Positions 1-5,547 of a stretch of DNA of 6,061 nucleotides are shown here, piece by piece. The position numbers were made by a program, and so were the translations under genes. Source of the stretch: Thermoplasmata archaeon (GTDB taxonomy: Archaea; Thermoplasmatota; Thermoplasmata; Lutacidiplasmatales; UBA184); the NCBI GenBank assembly GCA_022750355.1, contig JAKIVW010000122.1:1-6061 (forward strand). Direction: 5' to 3'. Below the pieces are notes generated by a model. That model was not told where the DNA came from. It saw nothing but the letters and a program-made list of their open reading frames with translations, and ran no database searches. Within the stretch, counting starts at the first letter, position 1. Every line of letters begins with the position of its first letter.

Positions 1-328
1 TGCCGTAACATGGCCTTGTGGATTTCGGCTACCGCCAACGTCCCGACAATCGCGGGCGCGGCCCCGAAACTGTTGTGGACCGCATCCCAGTCGGTCCCGA
101 AGAGAAATCCGGGTCCGAAGTGGACGATCGAGGGCCACGAGGTTTCAATCAGGAACCCGGTGATCAGCCCGAGGAGTGCCAGGACAGCGATCGCCGCGAG
201 GGCGGTGGTCCCGTGGAAGAGGGACCCCAGGGCGCGGAGGAAGCGGATCCGGCGGGTGAGCAGGGCTCCCTGGGGGAGCCCCGCCGTGGGCTGCTGCGTC
301 GGTGGTACGTTCGGCCCCCCCTCAACAC
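1..328 (-). CDS. pstC: Phosphate ABC transporter permease PstC, N-terminal part, cut by left edge
   Basis: This would be one of the two inner-membrane permease subunits of the PstSCAB phosphate importer. The minus-strand frame is open from just inside the end of pstS to the edge. It reads a polar, Pro/Gln-rich head, then a first membrane helix (TALAAIAVLALLGLITGFLI), then a segment typical of PstC: SWPSIVHFGPGFLFGTDWD followed by FGAAPAIVGTL. Order and overlap with pstS support the assignment. Two things are odd. The frame has no ATG, GTG or TTG ahead of the first helix. A GTG at 328-326, overlapping the pstS stop and 12 bases after a GGAGG (345-341), lies one base out of frame, across a run of seven Gs. 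Also, after the conserved GTL the next helix is not hydrophobic as expected (AVAEIHKAMLR). The true start is therefore uncertain; 328 is the nearest plausible one if the G run is miscounted. Confidence 0.75.
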
Positions 329-1572
329 GAAGGGATCGACCCTCCGTTATAATTCATGGTCCCGATCCCCGTCGCGTCGTTGGAGAGGATCGGGGCCGGG
401 AGCGCGGGGTAGTAGAGGTTCGGGGCCGAAACGTACGTCTGACCCTCGGTCGTTGAGATTACCCAGGTGATCCACTGGACCAAGACCTCGGACTTCTCTA
501 GAGTCGGGGCGAACCCCTTGTTCGTTGCTTGGTAGACGTAGAGGTAGATGAACGTGGCCAGCGGATAATCGCCGGTTCCGTTCGCGTTCACCATGCTCAC
601 GTTGTACCAGCTGGCCGTGGCGGCCGGAATGTGGCTCATCGACGCGACTTTGTCCGCGAGGGCGGTCGCCGTGTCGGCCAGGGTCGGTGTGACGAATTTG
701 CCCGACGGATTCTCGATGCTCGCGTACCCGAGGCTGTGAGTGTTCAGTGTCAGGACGTCCGTCAGGTCGCTGTATCCGATGGTGTCGGCCGTGCTGTTGA
801 CGAGGGAAAGCAGGGCCGAGTTGGACGACTGCGCCGTTTGCGAGGGCGCCGCCGGGAATTTGACCGATAGCCCCTTCCCGACGAGCGACGACCACGTGGC
901 GTTCTCCTGGGACAGGTAGTCGGTGAAGACGTAGGTCGTTCCGGCAGAACCGGCGCGGTCGACGGTCTTGATGGTCGCGTTCGGCAGCGTCACGCCGGGA
1001 TTGATCGCCTGGATGGCCGCCGAGTTCCAGTTCGTGATCGTGCCCAGCCAAATCGCGGCCAGGATCGGCCCTGTTAGGTTCAGGTGGACCGAGCTGGCTA
1101 CGTTCGGCAAGTTGTACGCGATGGTGATGGCGCTACCCGTCACCGGCAGGGTGAGGGCGGGCGAGGGGAGAGCCTGTGTCTGCGCCGCGGACAACGGGTT
1201 GTCCGCAATCCCGAAGTCGATGCTGGGGGAGGTGAAATGGGTGATGCCGGTTCCCGAACCCGCACCGGGGTAGTTGACCGCATTCCCGGTCTGAGCCGCA
1301 TACGCGGCAGCCCACGTGAGCACGAGGGGGGTGGCGATCTGGGCTCCGTCCCCTTGGAGGGTCACCGGGCCGCAGATACCGGCGGTGGCCGCCTTCGGAC
1401 CGATCCAGTGTTGCTCGTACGCGAGGCCAAGGCCGGCGGCGACGATGACGATGACCGCGATGACTGCGATGAGGCCCATCGAGCTCGACTTGCGTCGAAC
1501 CACGGGGGGCGGAGGGGAGGGGGGGCTCTCGCCGGCGACGGCGTCGGGTGAACCTGAAAGGGAACCGCTCAT
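322..1572 (-). CDS. pstS: Membrane-anchored phosphate-binding protein PstS
   Basis: This 416-residue protein is the extracytoplasmic phosphate-binding component that feeds the PstCAB importer. Residues 1-31 form a short Pro/Ser-rich cytoplasmic tail ending in RRKSSS. Residues about 32-52 form one hydrophobic helix that should anchor the protein, since there is no lipobox. The binding domain follows, with the PstS motifs in order: GDGAQIATPL near 74-83, the phosphate loop GAGSGTGI near 103-110, DFGIADNPL near 119-127, GTITNWN near 177-183 and DRAGSAGTTYVFTDYL near 205-220. Six NxS/T sequons suggest glycosylation at the cell surface. The only two cysteines are C67, just after the anchor, and C416, the last residue. 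The gene leads a leftward operon with pstC. Its ATG is the first in-frame start that leaves room for the anchor; no strong ribosome binding site is visible. Phosphate binding is inferred from the family; a relative with another anion specificity cannot be excluded. Confidence 0.93.
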   Translation of the reverse strand: MSGSLSGSPDAVAGESPPSPPPPVVRRKSSSMGLIAVIAVIVIVAAGLGLAYEQHWIGPKAATAGICGPVTLQGDGAQIATPLVLTWAAAYAAQTGNAVNYPGAGSGTGITHFTSPSIDFGIADNPLSAAQTQALPSPALTLPVTGSAITIAYNLPNVASSVHLNLTGPILAAIWLGTITNWNSAAIQAINPGVTLPNATIKTVDRAGSAGTTYVFTDYLSQENATWSSLVGKGLSVKFPAAPSQTAQSSNSALLSLVNSTADTIGYSDLTDVLTLNTHSLGYASIENPSGKFVTPTLADTATALADKVASMSHIPAATASWYNVSMVNANGTGDYPLATFIYLYVYQATNKGFAPTLEKSEVLVQWITWVISTTEGQTYVSAPNLYYPALPAPILSNDATGIGTMNYNGGSIPSC

Positions 1573-1673
1573 CGTGCGGCCTCGCTCAAGGCCAGGGGTC
1601 CATTCACGGCGGGGCGCGGGCGCTGAAGACGTTCGGCGGGTTCGTTCATGCGAGGTGGCCGAGATAGGCGCCC

Positions 1674-1685
1674 ATCATATTCCAT
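1674..1685 (-). promoter_or_regulatory. TATA-like box, candidate pstS promoter
   Basis: On the minus strand this reads GGAATATGATGG, an AT-rich block in GC-rich surroundings. An archaeal start site about 25 bases downstream would fall near 1650-1655, leaving a leader of roughly 80 bases before the pstS ATG. The dyad TTCCATTGGAA overlaps its upstream edge, where a repressor or activator could act. This is inference from composition and spacing. Confidence 0.35.
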
Positions 1686-1723
1686 TGGAAAAGCGCTCAA
1701 TTTCCCGTAAGTTGCGCCATTTT

Positions 1724-1733
1724 CGTATAATTT
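1724..1733. promoter_or_regulatory. TATA-like box of undetermined direction
   Basis: The plus strand reads CGTATAATTT, the minus strand AAATTATACG; both resemble an archaeal TATA box. Read leftward it could serve pstS with a long leader of about 130 bases. Read rightward it could serve cysC with a leader of about 225 bases. The sequence alone does not decide between these. Confidence 0.35.
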
Positions 1734-1883
1734 GTCCTATGATACCCGCAGATTGTGAGACCCCCCTCGGTGTGCCGACTCGATCGCCCCGATCGACGTC
1801 CGAGGATTGGAACTCGCATTGGAGAGCTCCCACGGATGGCGGAGGCGACTTCGATCGTTCGATTTCGAGAGGTCGCCCCACTG

Positions 1884-1926
1884 GGCCCGGACTCGGGGGG
1901 GCTGGGAGGGACCCCCATCCCGGGCC
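1884..1926 (+). other. GC-rich stem-loop upstream of cysC
   Basis: A seven-base stem GGCCCGG (1884-1890) pairs perfectly with CCGGGCC (1920-1926). Inside it, separated by a small internal loop, GGGGG (from 1895) can pair with CCCCC (1912-1916). If cysC is transcribed from the box near 1724-1733, this hairpin would lie in its leader about 50 bases ahead of the start. No known riboswitch was recognised. In DNA this rich in GC such a hairpin can also arise by chance. Confidence 0.35.
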
Positions 1927-1943
1927 TCGACCACGGGCTATCC

Positions 1944-1953
1944 AAATGTATTC
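1944..1953 (+). promoter_or_regulatory. Weak TATA-like element just ahead of cysC
   Basis: AAATGTATTC is the most AT-rich stretch close to cysC and is centred about 30 bases before the ATG at 1979. That spacing fits a leaderless or nearly leaderless archaeal transcript. The match to a TATA consensus is poor. GGAGG at 1971-1975 lies only three bases from the ATG, closer than usual for a ribosome binding site. Confidence 0.25.
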
Positions 1954-1978
1954 ATTCGACGTGGGGGTCGGGAGGAAG

Positions 1979-2548
1979 ATGGCCGCGAGTGGATCCACCG
2001 ACCGAGAAGGATTTGTCGTCTGGATCGAAGGACTCACGGGTTCGGGCAAGACCACCCTCTCGCAAGAAGCGGCCAAATACCTGCGGGGGGCCGGTTGGAA
2101 GGCCGAGGTTCTCGACGGGGACGAGGTACGGCGCATGGTCTTTCCGGAGCTTGGCTGGTCGCGCAAGGACCGGGAGACTCACGCACGCCGGGTCAGTTAC
2201 GTCGCACGCCTTCTGGCCCGGAACGGGGTCGCGGTGCTGGTCGCGATGATCACTCCGTACGAGACCTCTCGCCAGGCCGCGCGTTCGGTCGAGGGGGCGC
2301 GATTTGCCGAAGTGTGGCTGAAATGCCCCCTCGAGGTTTGCCAGCAACGAGATTCGAAGGGGATGTACCGCCGATCGACCCAGGGCTCGGTCCCCCACAT
2401 GACCGGGGTGGACGATCCGTTCGAGGAGCCGCTCAATCCGGACCTGATCGTGGACACCTCCACCGAAGCGGTTCCCGCGTCACTAGGACGGATCCTTGAC
2501 TTCCTCCGGATGCGAAGATTCATCGGCCCGGCCACGGGTTCGGCCTAG
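1979..2548 (+). CDS. cysC: Adenylyl-sulfate (APS) kinase CysC
   Basis: APS kinase transfers phosphate from ATP to the 3'-hydroxyl of adenosine 5'-phosphosulfate, giving PAPS in the cytoplasm. The 189-residue product has the family layout: Walker A GLTGSGKT at 18-25, the LDGDEVRR motif at 45-52, an ELGWSRKDR segment at 57-65 (FS/EEDR region), PLEVCQQRDSKGMY at 117-130 and the MTGVDDPFE lid motif at 141-149. Length is normal for a stand-alone CysC. One deviation is visible: the usual ISPYR/ISPFR substrate motif reads ITPYETSR at 91-98, so the serine is threonine and the adjacent arginine is lost or displaced. The start at 1979 follows GGAGGAAG and gives a standard N-terminus; an in-frame ATG at 1946 would add 11 residues. 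No ATP sulfurylase, PAPS reductase or sulfotransferase gene lies in the window. The pirin gene follows 23 bases later and may be cotranscribed. Confidence 0.92.
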   Translation: MAASGSTDREGFVVWIEGLTGSGKTTLSQEAAKYLRGAGWKAEVLDGDEVRRMVFPELGWSRKDRETHARRVSYVARLLARNGVAVLVAMITPYETSRQAARSVEGARFAEVWLKCPLEVCQQRDSKGMYRRSTQGSVPHMTGVDDPFEEPLNPDLIVDTSTEAVPASLGRILDFLRMRRFIGPATGSA

Positions 2549-2571
2549 TAGGTCGCTGGATCCCCTCGGGA

Positions 2572-3330
2572 ATGACCCCCGACTCTCGGTCGAACGGAGT
2601 GCCGGAGGTCGTCGTCCGGCCCGCCGAAAGCATTCATCAGACTTCCGGAGCGATCCAGGACGGAACGTTTCGGGGGCGGTGGCACTTCTCTTTCGACCGG
2701 TACCACGACTCGCACCACATGCGATTCGGCAATCTTCGAGTGTTGAACGACGACACCCTCAGCCCGGGGGCGGTATGGCCGCTGCACCCGCACTCCCAGA
2801 ACGAAGTGGTCACGTACGTCGCGGGCGGGGAGTTCCGGCACGAGGACGAGCGCGGGTTGGGTGGGGTGCTCCACCAGGGCGGGGTCCAGCACACGACGGT
2901 GGGGCGTGGCATGTTCCACTCCGAGATCAATCATCGCCCGGACCTTCCGATGCGGTTCATCCAGATCTGGTTCATTCCCGACGAACTGAACCTTCCCCCG
3001 TCGGTCGAACAGCGCGAAGTCGCTCGGACGGAGCGGACCAATCGCTGGCTTCCGCTTGTCTCCTCGCACCTCCCCGACACGCTACCGCTGCGGGCCCGAG
3101 GTTCCGTGCTGGCGTCGTTCCTGGAACGAGGGAGAAGCGTCGAATTCTCGATTGACGAGGGCCATGGGCTCTACGTCTATGTGGTCGAAGGTGGACCCGT
3201 AGTGGTCGGCGACCGAACCGTTGGTCCGCTAGCCGCGATCGAGCAACGCGGGAAGGGAACCATCGCCCTCAAGTCGGAGGGGGACGCAGAACTGCTGGGG
3301 ATCGAGGTTCGGCTTCCGAGCGGGACCTAG
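2572..3330 (+). CDS. Pirin family bicupin protein
   Basis: The 252-residue product is a pirin/YhhW-type protein: two cupin beta-barrels, with one metal site in the N-terminal barrel. The signature runs from RYHDSHHMRFGNLRVLNDD (43-61) through HPHSQNEVVTYVAGGEFRH (72-90) to QHTTVGRGMFHSE (106-118) and FIQIWFIPDELNLPPSVEQ (129-147). The four expected metal ligands are present as H72, H74, H116 and E118. The C-terminal barrel (about 155-250) is complete but degenerate, as is usual. Some bacterial members show quercetin 2,3-dioxygenase activity in vitro; the natural role is generally unknown, so I name only the family. The gene begins 23 bases after cysC with no clear ribosome binding site, suggesting cotranscription or leaderless expression. 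Its 3' end faces that of the channel gene, 69 bases away, with no obvious terminator between. Confidence 0.92.
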   Translation: MTPDSRSNGVPEVVVRPAESIHQTSGAIQDGTFRGRWHFSFDRYHDSHHMRFGNLRVLNDDTLSPGAVWPLHPHSQNEVVTYVAGGEFRHEDERGLGGVLHQGGVQHTTVGRGMFHSEINHRPDLPMRFIQIWFIPDELNLPPSVEQREVARTERTNRWLPLVSSHLPDTLPLRARGSVLASFLERGRSVEFSIDEGHGLYVYVVEGGPVVVGDRTVGPLAAIEQRGKGTIALKSEGDAELLGIEVRLPSGT

Positions 3331-3399
3331 GACCACCGAGCTCCGCGTTCCCAATCCGAGTTGAGCGCCCAGATTCGGACGCGTGCGAAGCCGCGGGGT

Positions 3400-3903
3400 C
3401 TAGTACTCACCCTTGAGTCGGTCCCCGGCGCTCCGGTTGATCATCGGTCCGCTGAGGAGGGCGGAATTGCTCATCGATGCCACGCTCCCGTCTTCCAGCC
3501 GGAGCCAAACCGTCACGAGCCCTATCTGCACGACCCGGCCCGTCACTCCACTGATCGTAATCGTGTCGTTCATCCGAAGCATCCGATCCTGCAGGAGGAT
3601 GAACCCCGCGATGATATTCCCCAGCGTGGTCTGAAGGGCCAGAGTCGCGGCCAAGCCGATGATGGCGGAGAAGGTCAGGCCGGAAACGAGCCCGATCGGT
3701 CCGATCTGGATGAACACCGCGGTCGCCGCGATCAGGACAGCGACGACCGAGATCGTGATCCGAGTCCCGCGGATCGAGGACGGGGTCGCCCCCCGGCGGA
3801 GGAGCCGCGCGGCCGCCCATCGGGCGGTGATCAAACCGATGGAAATAATGACTGCCCCCACGACGATGGCTTCGATCTCGACCAGGTAGGGGAACGCGAA
3901 CAC
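3400..3903 (-). CDS. Short MscS-type mechanosensitive channel
   Basis: The product is a 167-residue integral membrane protein related to the small-conductance mechanosensitive channel, which opens under membrane tension and releases solutes on osmotic downshock. Helices are predicted at about 8-27 and 48-66, followed by the family's pore helix and its continuation at about 73-103 (FSAIIGLAATLALQTTLGNI, rich in Gly and Ala). The beta domain follows at about 104-155, with the typical FILLQDRMLRMNDTI and a GxVxxIGLVTVWLRxxDG pattern. The chain stops soon after the beta domain at RSAGDRLKGEY, so the C-terminal alpha/beta cage of classical MscS (about 286 residues) is missing. I chose the GTG at 3903, after GAGG and downstream of a TATA-like box. 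The frame is open to an ATG at 4086, but that extension is Arg/Pro-rich, not hydrophobic, and would cross the divergent promoter region. Confidence 0.87.
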   Translation of the reverse strand: MFAFPYLVEIEAIVVGAVIISIGLITARWAAARLLRRGATPSSIRGTRITISVVAVLIAATAVFIQIGPIGLVSGLTFSAIIGLAATLALQTTLGNIIAGFILLQDRMLRMNDTITISGVTGRVVQIGLVTVWLRLEDGSVASMSNSALLSGPMINRSAGDRLKGEY

Positions 3904-3940
3904 GAGACATCCTCGACGGCTCGCGGAGCGCGCGACCGGT

Positions 3941-3947
3941 AAATAAC
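3941..3947 (-). promoter_or_regulatory. TATA-like box, candidate promoter of the MscS gene
   Basis: The minus strand reads TTATTTA inside the dyad GGTTATTTACC. Transcription would begin near 3915-3920, giving a leader of about 15 bases that contains GAGG ahead of the GTG at 3903. Just upstream lies a small inverted repeat, AGGGG-AGGT-CCCCT (3952-3965), a possible regulator site. Confidence 0.45.
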
Positions 3948-4083
3948 CGACAGGGGAGGTCCCCTCCCGACCCCGGGAGACGGCACCTGCGGGTTGCCTC
4001 CGACTCCCGATTCTGCGAGTGGAGGCCGGGCGCGACCCAACCTCGCCGGAGGACGAAGGCGCCGGTGCCGGTCGGCCCAAACG

Positions 4084-4092
4084 CATATGATA
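4084..4092 (+). promoter_or_regulatory. TATA-like box, candidate promoter of the flavin-binding protein gene
   Basis: CATATGATA is the clearest AT-rich block upstream of the gene and is centred about 31 bases before the ATG at 4119. This fits leaderless transcription starting at or just before the start codon. It argues against the longer in-frame ATG at 4065, which lies upstream of the box. Confidence 0.45.
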
Positions 4093-4118
4093 CGGTTCTC
4101 GCCTCGGCCGACTGGAAT

Positions 4119-4610
4119 ATGCCCGTCCTCACCGATGAGATGAAACGTATCGTTCGGCAGCAGCGTCTGGGGTTCGTCGCGAGCGTCTCCGCGGACGGGC
4201 ACCCCAATGTGTCCCCAAAGGGGTCGTTGACGGTCTGGGACGGCGACCGTCTGGTCTTTGCGGACATCGAGTCGCCGCGCACGATTCGGAACCTGGCCTC
4301 GAACCCGAATACGGAGGTCAACGTCGTGGATCCCGCGGTTCGCAAGGGGTACCGGTTCAGCGGGGTCGCCAAGATCCTTCGAACGGGCGAACTCTACTGG
4401 AAGATTCTGGAGCATTACAAGGAGGAAGGGGCGGACATTCGGCGGGTCCGAGCGATCGTGGTGATCGACGTGACCGCGGCCTCCCCCGTCGTCTCGCCGT
4501 GCTACCTAACCGGATTGACGGAGGACGAGGTCCGGGCGATATGGGCGGAATGGCACCGAAAGGCCGATCAGAAGACTGTGGTCGATCTGATCCCACCCAA
4601 TGATTTCTAG
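4119..4610 (+). CDS. Pyridoxamine 5'-phosphate oxidase superfamily flavin-binding protein
   Basis: The 163-residue product has the FMN-binding split-barrel pattern of small PNPOx-like proteins. The sequence runs LGFVASVSADGHPNVSPKGS (17-36), WDGDRLVFADIESPRTIRNL (about 39-58), the NPNTEVNVVD strand and then YRFSGVAKIL. This is the arrangement of general stress or redox flavoproteins related to PNPOx, acting in the cytoplasm, often as dimers with FMN or F420 between subunits. Nothing here shows pyridoxal synthesis; the closest described relatives are uncharacterised flavin-nucleotide-binding proteins. The C-terminal half is charged and helical (ILEHYKEEGADIRRVRA), ending at DLIPPNDF. An ATG at 4065 would add 18 residues, but I prefer 4119 because the family homology begins there and a TATA-like box sits about 31 bases upstream. 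It is divergent from the channel gene and is followed 81 bases later by the DUF420-like gene. Confidence 0.85.
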   Translation: MPVLTDEMKRIVRQQRLGFVASVSADGHPNVSPKGSLTVWDGDRLVFADIESPRTIRNLASNPNTEVNVVDPAVRKGYRFSGVAKILRTGELYWKILEHYKEEGADIRRVRAIVVIDVTAASPVVSPCYLTGLTEDEVRAIWAEWHRKADQKTVVDLIPPNDF

Positions 4611-4691
4611 CGAAGCGGGGGGCCAGACCGTGTTCGACCCTCTGCAGCCGGGGCCAAAAGCTCCCAACAGCTCGGGACGAAGGGGGCACCG

Positions 4692-5150
4692 ATGACGAAC
4701 CTGTTTCCCTCGGACGCTCCGGCGATTCAGGACCTCTTGGCGATCGTGGAGGTGGCCCTCGCCATCATGCTGGTGGGAGGCTGGGCCCTCGTACGACTCG
4801 GGCACATCCGTGTCCACAAGTACCTTCAGAGCTCGATCGTCCTGGTCAACATTCCCATCGTTCTGTACGGGATGGTCCCGTACTACCTGCAGAACATTGT
4901 ACCTGCGCTGGGGAGTCAATGGCAGCAGGGCTACGTGCTGGTACCTACCTTGATGCTCATCGCCGGGGTGACCGCCGAAGTGTTGGGAATTTACATCATC
5001 CTCGTCGCCGGTACGAGTTGGGTACCCGAACGGTTCCGGTTTCGCCGATACAAGTTGTGGATGCGCACTGAGCTCGGGTTGTGGTGGGCCGTGGTCCTGG
5101 CGGGCCTCACCACCTATTGGTTGTTCTACGTCCCCGGCGCCTCGCTGTAG
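4692..5150 (+). CDS. Four-helix membrane protein resembling DUF420
   Basis: The 152-residue product has four likely membrane helices at about 14-34, 47-67, 81-105 and 127-147. The loop after helix 1 reads RLGHIRVHKYLQ with H38 and H42. A basic loop before helix 4 reads RFRFRRYKLWMR, and helix 4 ends TTYWLFYV. This order, His-containing HKxLQ segment, basic stretch and terminal tyrosine-rich helix, resembles DUF420 (COG2322). That family includes CtaM, needed for heme-copper oxidase function in some bacteria. However, only two histidines are seen, fewer than I expect for typical members, and no oxidase gene lies nearby, so a respiratory role is a guess. A purine-rich GAAGGGGG (4679-4686) lies five bases before the ATG and may act as a ribosome binding site. 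It may be read from the same transcript as the flavin-binding gene. Confidence 0.7.
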   Translation: MTNLFPSDAPAIQDLLAIVEVALAIMLVGGWALVRLGHIRVHKYLQSSIVLVNIPIVLYGMVPYYLQNIVPALGSQWQQGYVLVPTLMLIAGVTAEVLGIYIILVAGTSWVPERFRFRRYKLWMRTELGLWWAVVLAGLTTYWLFYVPGASL

Positions 5151-5301
5151 CCCCTCTATCCTCAACGTCTCGCTTGGAAGCGGAGAGGACCTTCCCAGCT
5201 ACGGACCGATCTCCCTCTAGCCGCCGGGCCCGCTGTACATCGGGCCGTGCCGGGGACCGGCCGCGGGTCGTCGTCGTTCCTTCCTCCCCTCCATCGGACT
5301 G

Positions 5302-5317
5302 GGTCACGGCCGTGACC
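5302..5317. repeat. Perfect 16-bp palindrome
   Basis: GGTCACGGCCGTGACC is identical to its reverse complement with no spacer. It lies about 160 bases upstream of the TATA-like box of the next gene and about 150 bases after the DUF420-like gene. A dimeric DNA-binding regulator could use it; as a hairpin it would leave little loop, so a DNA site is likelier than a terminator. Confidence 0.5.
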
Positions 5318-5472
5318 AACGCATTCTCTGCCGAACCTAGAGAACCGAACTAGTGGTGATCGATTCGAACCTACCGCAGTTCGAGGATCGGTCGGCGGAG
5401 CCGAGCACGGGAAGTCGCCTTGGTAGGCGCCCGGGACAGGGATTTCTGACGGTCGTCGCAGACGGCCGCCCC

Positions 5473-5482
5473 TTATCTATAG
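5473..5482 (+). promoter_or_regulatory. TATA-like box, candidate promoter of the 107-residue protein gene
   Basis: TTATCTATAG stands out in GC-rich DNA and is a reasonable archaeal TATA box. A start site about 25 bases downstream gives a leader of roughly 40 bases. That leader contains a six-codon open frame (ATG 5523, stop 5541-5543, peptide MKFQSE) and GGAG at 5537-5540, seven bases ahead of the GTG at 5548. Confidence 0.5.
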
Positions 5483-5547
5483 AGCACTCCTCGCCCCGGG
5501 GTAGTTCTTGGTGTTTTGCATCATGAAATTCCAATCGGAGTGAGAAC

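Larger units (their letters stand above)
1573..1978. other. Divergent intergenic region between pstS and cysC
   Basis: These 406 bases hold the control regions of two divergent genes, and I see no convincing protein gene in them. The AT-rich core (about 1674-1745) carries two TATA-like boxes and two small dyads: TTCCATTGGAA at 1680-1690 and GGAAA...TTTCC at 1687-1705 around AGCGCT. On the pstS side, a 26-codon minus-strand frame (1649 to 1569) ends in a TGA that overlaps the pstS ATG. On the cysC side, the cysC reading frame stays open upstream through an ATG at 1740 and another at 1946. The peptide upstream of 1946 is Pro/Gly/Arg-rich and unlike an APS kinase, so I treat that stretch as untranslated. 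A GC-rich hairpin sits at 1884-1926. Confidence 0.6.
5151..5547. other. 397-base intergenic region
   Basis: I see no supported protein gene here; the open frames on both strands are Arg/Ser/Pro-rich and have no family features. The region holds a perfect 16-bp palindrome (5302-5317), a small hairpin CGCCT-TGGT-AGGCG (5416-5429), and a TATA-like box (5473-5482) for the gene at 5548. A TTCGAA at 5363-5368 resembles a tRNA T-loop, but flanking stems do not pair on either strand. A small noncoding RNA is possible but not demonstrated. Confidence 0.5.

Noticed and set aside
1316..1978. Long upstream extension of the cysC reading frame into and across pstS.
   Set aside because: The translated extension is Arg/Pro/Gly-rich, has no APS kinase similarity and overlaps the real pstS gene; absence of stops reflects high GC.
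3331..3399. Possible terminator between the convergent pirin and MscS genes.
   Set aside because: I see no T-rich run or convincing stem-loop in these 69 bases.
3904..4086. N-terminal extension of the MscS gene to an ATG at 4086.
   Set aside because: The extra 61 residues are basic and Pro-rich, cross a TATA-like box and overlap the divergent gene's promoter; GTG 3903 fits the helix layout better.
3407..4415. Long minus-strand open frames opposite the flavin-binding and MscS genes.
   Set aside because: They are Arg/Pro/Asp-rich shadow frames with no hydrophobic pattern or motif, overlapping two well-supported genes.
5340..5460. tRNA-like fragment: TTCGAA context and a GGTAGGCGCC resembling T and D arms.
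   Set aside because: The bases flanking TTCGAA do not form a five-base stem on either strand, and no acceptor or anticodon stem can be drawn at proper spacing.
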